DNA from: Bacteroidota bacterium
Lineage (GTDB): Bacteria; Bacteroidota; Bacteroidia; Bacteroidales; Prolixibacteraceae
Assembly (NCBI GenBank): GCA_023488865.1
Contig: JAMDDG010000127.1
Span: 1 to 17,435 of the forward strand
Length of the DNA: 17,435 nt
Reading direction: 5' to 3'
Positions 14,356-17,435 of this stretch are shown here, piece after piece (within the stretch, counting starts at the first letter, position 1; the number at the start of each line of letters is the position of its first letter). The position numbers and the translations under genes are program-made. The notes under the pieces are model-generated. The model was not told where the DNA came from. It did no database searches and worked only from the letters and a program-made list of their open reading frames with translations.

Positions 14356-16278
14356 ATGGCAGAAATAGCAAGTAAAATTAGGAACGGCAGATTTGGGTTA
14401 CTCTATTGGATTTTGGTGGTTTTTCTGCTGACTGCCTTTATTAGCAGGACCGTATTGCTGGGCTATTCTGCCCACGAAGTCGACCTGGGGATCCTTTCAC
14501 TTTTAAAAGTCTATCTGCTTGGACTTTTCTTCGATTTGGTAGCGTTCTCTTATTTCATGATCCCCGTCGTACTCATTTTAACCTTTCTTCCTGATCGGTT
14601 TTTAAAAAAAGGGGTGCTGTATATTATCTTCTTTCTGGTTTTTTTTATTATCCTTTTTAACGGCATTTCTGAATATTTTTTCTGGGAAGAATTTGGGGTC
14701 CGCTATAATTTTATAGCCGTCGATTACCTCGTTTATACAACGGAAGTCCTTGGAAATATCAATGAATCTTACCCGATTCCCTTCCTGGTATCAGCCATCT
14801 TTGTGGTGGATATCTTCTTTATTTATCTCCTGATAAAAACCCGAAAATTAAAAGCTATCGCCGAAAGTAAAAGTACGGCCCGGAACAGGTGGATCGTTGG
14901 CCTGTGTCTGTTGGTCCTGCCGGTATTCTCGTATTTTACGGTCAACTATACCTGGGCTGAAAAGTCGGGCAACCGGTACAACAACGAACTTTCAAAAAAC
15001 GGGATCTACTCTCTTTTTGCCGCATTCTTCAGCAATGAACTGGATTACGAAACTTTTTACGCCAAAAGGGCCAATCCTGACAATTTCAAAGAGTTAAACA
15101 GCCTATTGAAGAGTACCAATAGCATTGCCAAAGGCAGCAGCCCTTTTGATATTACCCGGCAGATCACCAATACCGGAGAAGAGAAAAAATACAATGTGAT
15201 CTTTATTACCGTCGAAAGTCTGAGTGGCGAATTTCTTGAGTACATGGGCAGCAAAAAAGGAAAACTCACGCCAAACCTCGATACACTGGCAAATAAATCG
15301 ATGCTCTTTACCAACTTTTATGCGGTCGGGACCCGGACCATCTGGGGATTAGAAGCTGTAGCGCTTTCCGCACCGCCCAAGCCCGGACAGAGTGTGATCA
15401 AGCGGCCCAACAATGAAAACATGTTTTCGATGGGCCAGATTTTCAAACAGAAAGGTTATGCCCTCAAATTCATTTACGGAGGTTATGGTTATTTCGACAA
15501 CATGAATTATTTCTTCGGGAACAATGGCTTTTCCATTATCGACCGAAGCGATTTGGCCAAAGACGAGGTGACTTTTACCAATGCCTGGGGTGTCTGCGAT
15601 CAGGATCTCTTAAACCGGGTATTGAAAGAGTCAGATGGTTCTTATGCCAGTGGTAAACCCTTCCTGAACCTGGTCATGACCACTTCCAACCACCGGCCGT
15701 TCACTTATCCCGAGGGAATGGTGGATATCCCTTCCGGGAAAAACAGGGAAGGGGCCGTGAAATATTGTGATTATGCAATTGGTGAATTTGTACGAAAAGC
15801 CCGTCAGAAACCATGGTTTAAAAATACACTGATCGTCGTCATGGCAGACCACTGTGCTGGCAGCGCCGGACAGACCGAACTTCCCTTTATGGACTACCAG
15901 ATACCCCTGATTATATACAATCCGGGATTGATAGCTCCCCAAAAGATAGATAAATTGTGCAGTCAAATCGATGTCGCACCCACCCTTTTCGGATTGCTCA
16001 ACTGGAGTTACGAAAGTAAATTTTTCGGGAAAGATATCGTCAAAATGGAACCGTCCGAAGAACGGGCATTTATTGCCAACTATCAAAAATTAGGGTATAT
16101 CAAAAACGACCGGTTAACCATTTTAAGCCCGCAGGAAAAGGTGACCTATTACCGGATCGACCGGTTCAAAGGGACCATGGAGGTAGCTCCCAAAGATGAA
16201 GATTTGTTGAATGAAGCAATTACCTATTATCAATCCGCAAACTACGTCTACAAGAAAAAACTAAACAAGTGGAATTGA
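14356..16278 (+). CDS. LTA-synthase-like membrane phosphotransferase (sulfatase/alkaline-phosphatase superfamily), copy 2
   Basis: This 640-residue protein has about five membrane helices within residues 14-200 and a periplasmic catalytic domain from about 278. It carries a clear LtaS-type site: Glu287 (FITVESLSGEF), the probable nucleophile Thr328 in GTRTIWGLEA, His446 in TTSNHRPFTYP and Asp498-His499 in MADHCAGSAG. It is closer to the canonical family pattern than copy 1, with APPKPGQSVIKRPNNENMFSMG and FIYGGYGYFDNMNYFFGNNGF also recognisable. These enzymes transfer a phospholipid headgroup, classically phosphoglycerol, to an acceptor outside the cytoplasm, leaving diacylglycerol. The next gene encodes a PAP2 phosphatase and starts two bases after this stop codon, so the products probably work in one pathway. 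The acceptor is unknown. Confidence 0.9.
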   Translation: MAEIASKIRNGRFGLLYWILVVFLLTAFISRTVLLGYSAHEVDLGILSLLKVYLLGLFFDLVAFSYFMIPVVLILTFLPDRFLKKGVLYIIFFLVFFIILFNGISEYFFWEEFGVRYNFIAVDYLVYTTEVLGNINESYPIPFLVSAIFVVDIFFIYLLIKTRKLKAIAESKSTARNRWIVGLCLLVLPVFSYFTVNYTWAEKSGNRYNNELSKNGIYSLFAAFFSNELDYETFYAKRANPDNFKELNSLLKSTNSIAKGSSPFDITRQITNTGEEKKYNVIFITVESLSGEFLEYMGSKKGKLTPNLDTLANKSMLFTNFYAVGTRTIWGLEAVALSAPPKPGQSVIKRPNNENMFSMGQIFKQKGYALKFIYGGYGYFDNMNYFFGNNGFSIIDRSDLAKDEVTFTNAWGVCDQDLLNRVLKESDGSYASGKPFLNLVMTTSNHRPFTYPEGMVDIPSGKNREGAVKYCDYAIGEFVRKARQKPWFKNTLIVVMADHCAGSAGQTELPFMDYQIPLIIYNPGLIAPQKIDKLCSQIDVAPTLFGLLNWSYESKFFGKDIVKMEPSEERAFIANYQKLGYIKNDRLTILSPQEKVTYYRIDRFKGTMEVAPKDEDLLNEAITYYQSANYVYKKKLNKWN

Positions 16279-16279
16279 T

Positions 16280-17329
16280 ATGGGCATAAGTTTCGGTTCA
16301 TTGGTTTCCCTTAGCAAAAAGGGTTTCCTCATCTTAGCAACTATGATTTGGCTCCCTTTGGCTTTATTTGCTGAAGGCAAGCGGGATACAACCATTGTGG
16401 TGAGTAGTAAAAAGGGGGATAAAATCGTAAAAGCCCAAATCTACAATTTGGATGCCAACAACCGGATGGTATTTTATAAACCAAAGAGCTTTGAATTTGT
16501 AACCAATGTTCCCTCCGACTTTGTGTCGTTGTACAAAACAACCGTCAAGAAATCCAATCTGGCAACCTTAGGGCTTGTCCTCGGCAGTACAGCTGTGCTG
16601 GTGGCTTTTGACCAGCCAATCACCGACGCCGTACACAGGTTTGGAAATTACATAGGCTTGGATCCTGCCCGAAATTTCAAAAGAATCTCTTTGAATATGG
16701 GCAAATCCAGTATTCCGGTGATGGATGTTCCGCAAAACCTGAATTCTGCCTTCTATTTTTTGGGAGAAGGGTGGCCGAGTATTCTCGTTGCAGGTAGTTA
16801 TTTGGGATATGGGCTGATCGGGCATGATTACCGGGCGCAGCAGACCGCCTCCCAGCTGTTCGAAATGTTTTTCACCCTGGCAGTTACCGTTCAGTCGATC
16901 AAGCGGATAGCCGGACGAGAGAGCCCGTTTCAGGCGAGCCAACCAGGCGGCACCTGGCGTCCGTTTACCAATCCCGCCGTTTACCAGCACGACGTTTCGA
17001 AACACGATGCATTTCCTTCCGGTCATTTTGCCACGATCATGGCCACCATAACCATTATTGCCGGAAATTATCCCGACAAACCGTGGGTGAAACCAATCGG
17101 CTATTCGCTGATGGGATTGTGCGGCTTTGCCATGGTCCACAACGGGGTGCACTGGATGGGCGACTACCCGCTGGCTATTGCCATCGGATATGCAAGCGGC
17201 AGGATTGCATTGGCCCGTGGCCATCACAACGAGACCAAAACGGGAGCCCTCTGGGGAAAGAATGCTTCGCTGGTGCCCATCTCATTTGGCAATGGAGGTC
17301 TGGGATTTAGCTATAGTTATGCTTTTTGA
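16280..17329 (+). CDS. PAP2-superfamily phosphatase with signal peptide and divergent motifs
   Basis: This 349-residue protein begins with a likely signal peptide (about 14-31, cleavage near LFA/EG). A periplasmic beta-rich segment follows to about 90, then several hydrophobic segments. PAP2 signatures are KRIAGRESP (208-216), AFPSGHF (244-250, with PSGH and the base His249) and GVHWMGD (289-295, with His291 as candidate nucleophile and Asp295). Compared with the consensus KxxxxxxRP and SRxxxxxHxxxD, the Arg of RP is Ser215 and the SR pair is replaced by AM. The site is therefore divergent but keeps the catalytic histidines. The C-terminus (SFGNGGLGFSYSYAF) looks like an amphipathic beta strand ending in Phe. 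The family removes phosphate from lipids such as undecaprenyl diphosphate or phosphatidate. It is coupled to the LTA-synthase-like gene by a one-base gap. Confidence 0.88.
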   Translation: MGISFGSLVSLSKKGFLILATMIWLPLALFAEGKRDTTIVVSSKKGDKIVKAQIYNLDANNRMVFYKPKSFEFVTNVPSDFVSLYKTTVKKSNLATLGLVLGSTAVLVAFDQPITDAVHRFGNYIGLDPARNFKRISLNMGKSSIPVMDVPQNLNSAFYFLGEGWPSILVAGSYLGYGLIGHDYRAQQTASQLFEMFFTLAVTVQSIKRIAGRESPFQASQPGGTWRPFTNPAVYQHDVSKHDAFPSGHFATIMATITIIAGNYPDKPWVKPIGYSLMGLCGFAMVHNGVHWMGDYPLAIAIGYASGRIALARGHHNETKTGALWGKNASLVPISFGNGGLGFSYSYAF

Positions 17330-17362
17330 TAATTAGTAACGGCAGTAATGATTTGCTTATGG

Positions 17363-17391
17363 TTTGTAACTTTTATCCCGCGTTAATTTTG
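17363..17391 (+). promoter_or_regulatory. Candidate Bacteroidota promoter for a gene beyond the window
   Basis: TTTG at 17363-17366 is followed after 17 bases by TAATTTTG at 17384-17391. This resembles the TTTG / TAnnTTTG pair, though the spacing is slightly shorter than the usual 19-21. No open frame starts before the window ends at 17435, so the gene it would serve is not visible. Confidence 0.42.
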
Positions 17392-17435
17392 TATTTTCAA
17401 TAGCTATTCAAGATCGTTTAGTTAACAAAATTTAA

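Noticed and set aside
16568..17227. 219-codon minus-strand open frame opposite the PAP2 gene
   Set aside because: Antisense shadow of a gene with clear PAP2 motifs; its own translation shows no domain.

Overview
The window looks like chromosomal DNA of a Bacteroidota bacterium, probably of the Bacteroidales/Marinilabiliales type. This is inferred from several signs: no Shine-Dalgarno motifs stand out before starts, TAnnTTTG-type -7 promoter elements occur before several genes, and the gene families are a YaiO-type TPR/beta-barrel protein, ORF6N proteins, an OmpA-domain lipoprotein, a CvfB-type S1 protein and an IorA without a ferredoxin domain. No rRNA, tRNA, CRISPR array or intact transposon was seen.

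Layout. (1) 1-1474, + strand: the last codons of a membrane protein, then two membrane-anchored rhodanese-like proteins. Both lack the catalytic cysteine in the usual loop, and both end in the same SSGGGC tail. (2) 1515-3458, - strand: the potassium transporter kup, convergent with the rhodanese pair. (3) 6763-3718, - strand: a tight operon iorA-iorB-cvfB, encoding indolepyruvate:ferredoxin oxidoreductase and an S1-domain RNA-binding protein. (4) 6981-7701: an intact ORF6N gene and, directly behind its stop codon, a frameshifted remnant of a second copy with a perfect 19-bp-arm palindrome. (5) 7852-10199, + strand: ornithine aminotransferase and an OmpA-like lipoprotein, each with its own candidate promoter. 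(6) 10200-10652: a gene-free convergent region with purine-rich repeats and three dispersed palindromic repeats. (7) 10653-17329: an envelope locus made of two divergent pairs. YaiO-like outer-membrane protein plus an LTA-synthase-like phosphotransferase are on the - strand; a second LTA-synthase-like protein plus a PAP2 phosphatase are on the + strand. (8) 17330-17435: a candidate promoter for a gene beyond the window.

How the genes may work together. The rhodanese pair may hand sulfur on in the periplasm by a C-terminal cysteine arm, in the way SoxY uses its GGCGG arm; this is inference. IorAB would oxidise aryl-pyruvates from aromatic amino-acid catabolism and must pass electrons to a separate ferredoxin. 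The divergent envelope locus combines two alkaline-phosphatase-superfamily phosphotransferases, a lipid-phosphate phosphatase and an outer-membrane barrel. That is consistent with decoration of a periplasmic or surface glycan with a phospholipid-derived headgroup, although the substrate cannot be read from the sequence.

The strongest candidates for something undescribed are the paired GGGC-tailed rhodaneses and, less strongly, the divergent LTA-synthase-like/YaiO/PAP2 locus.
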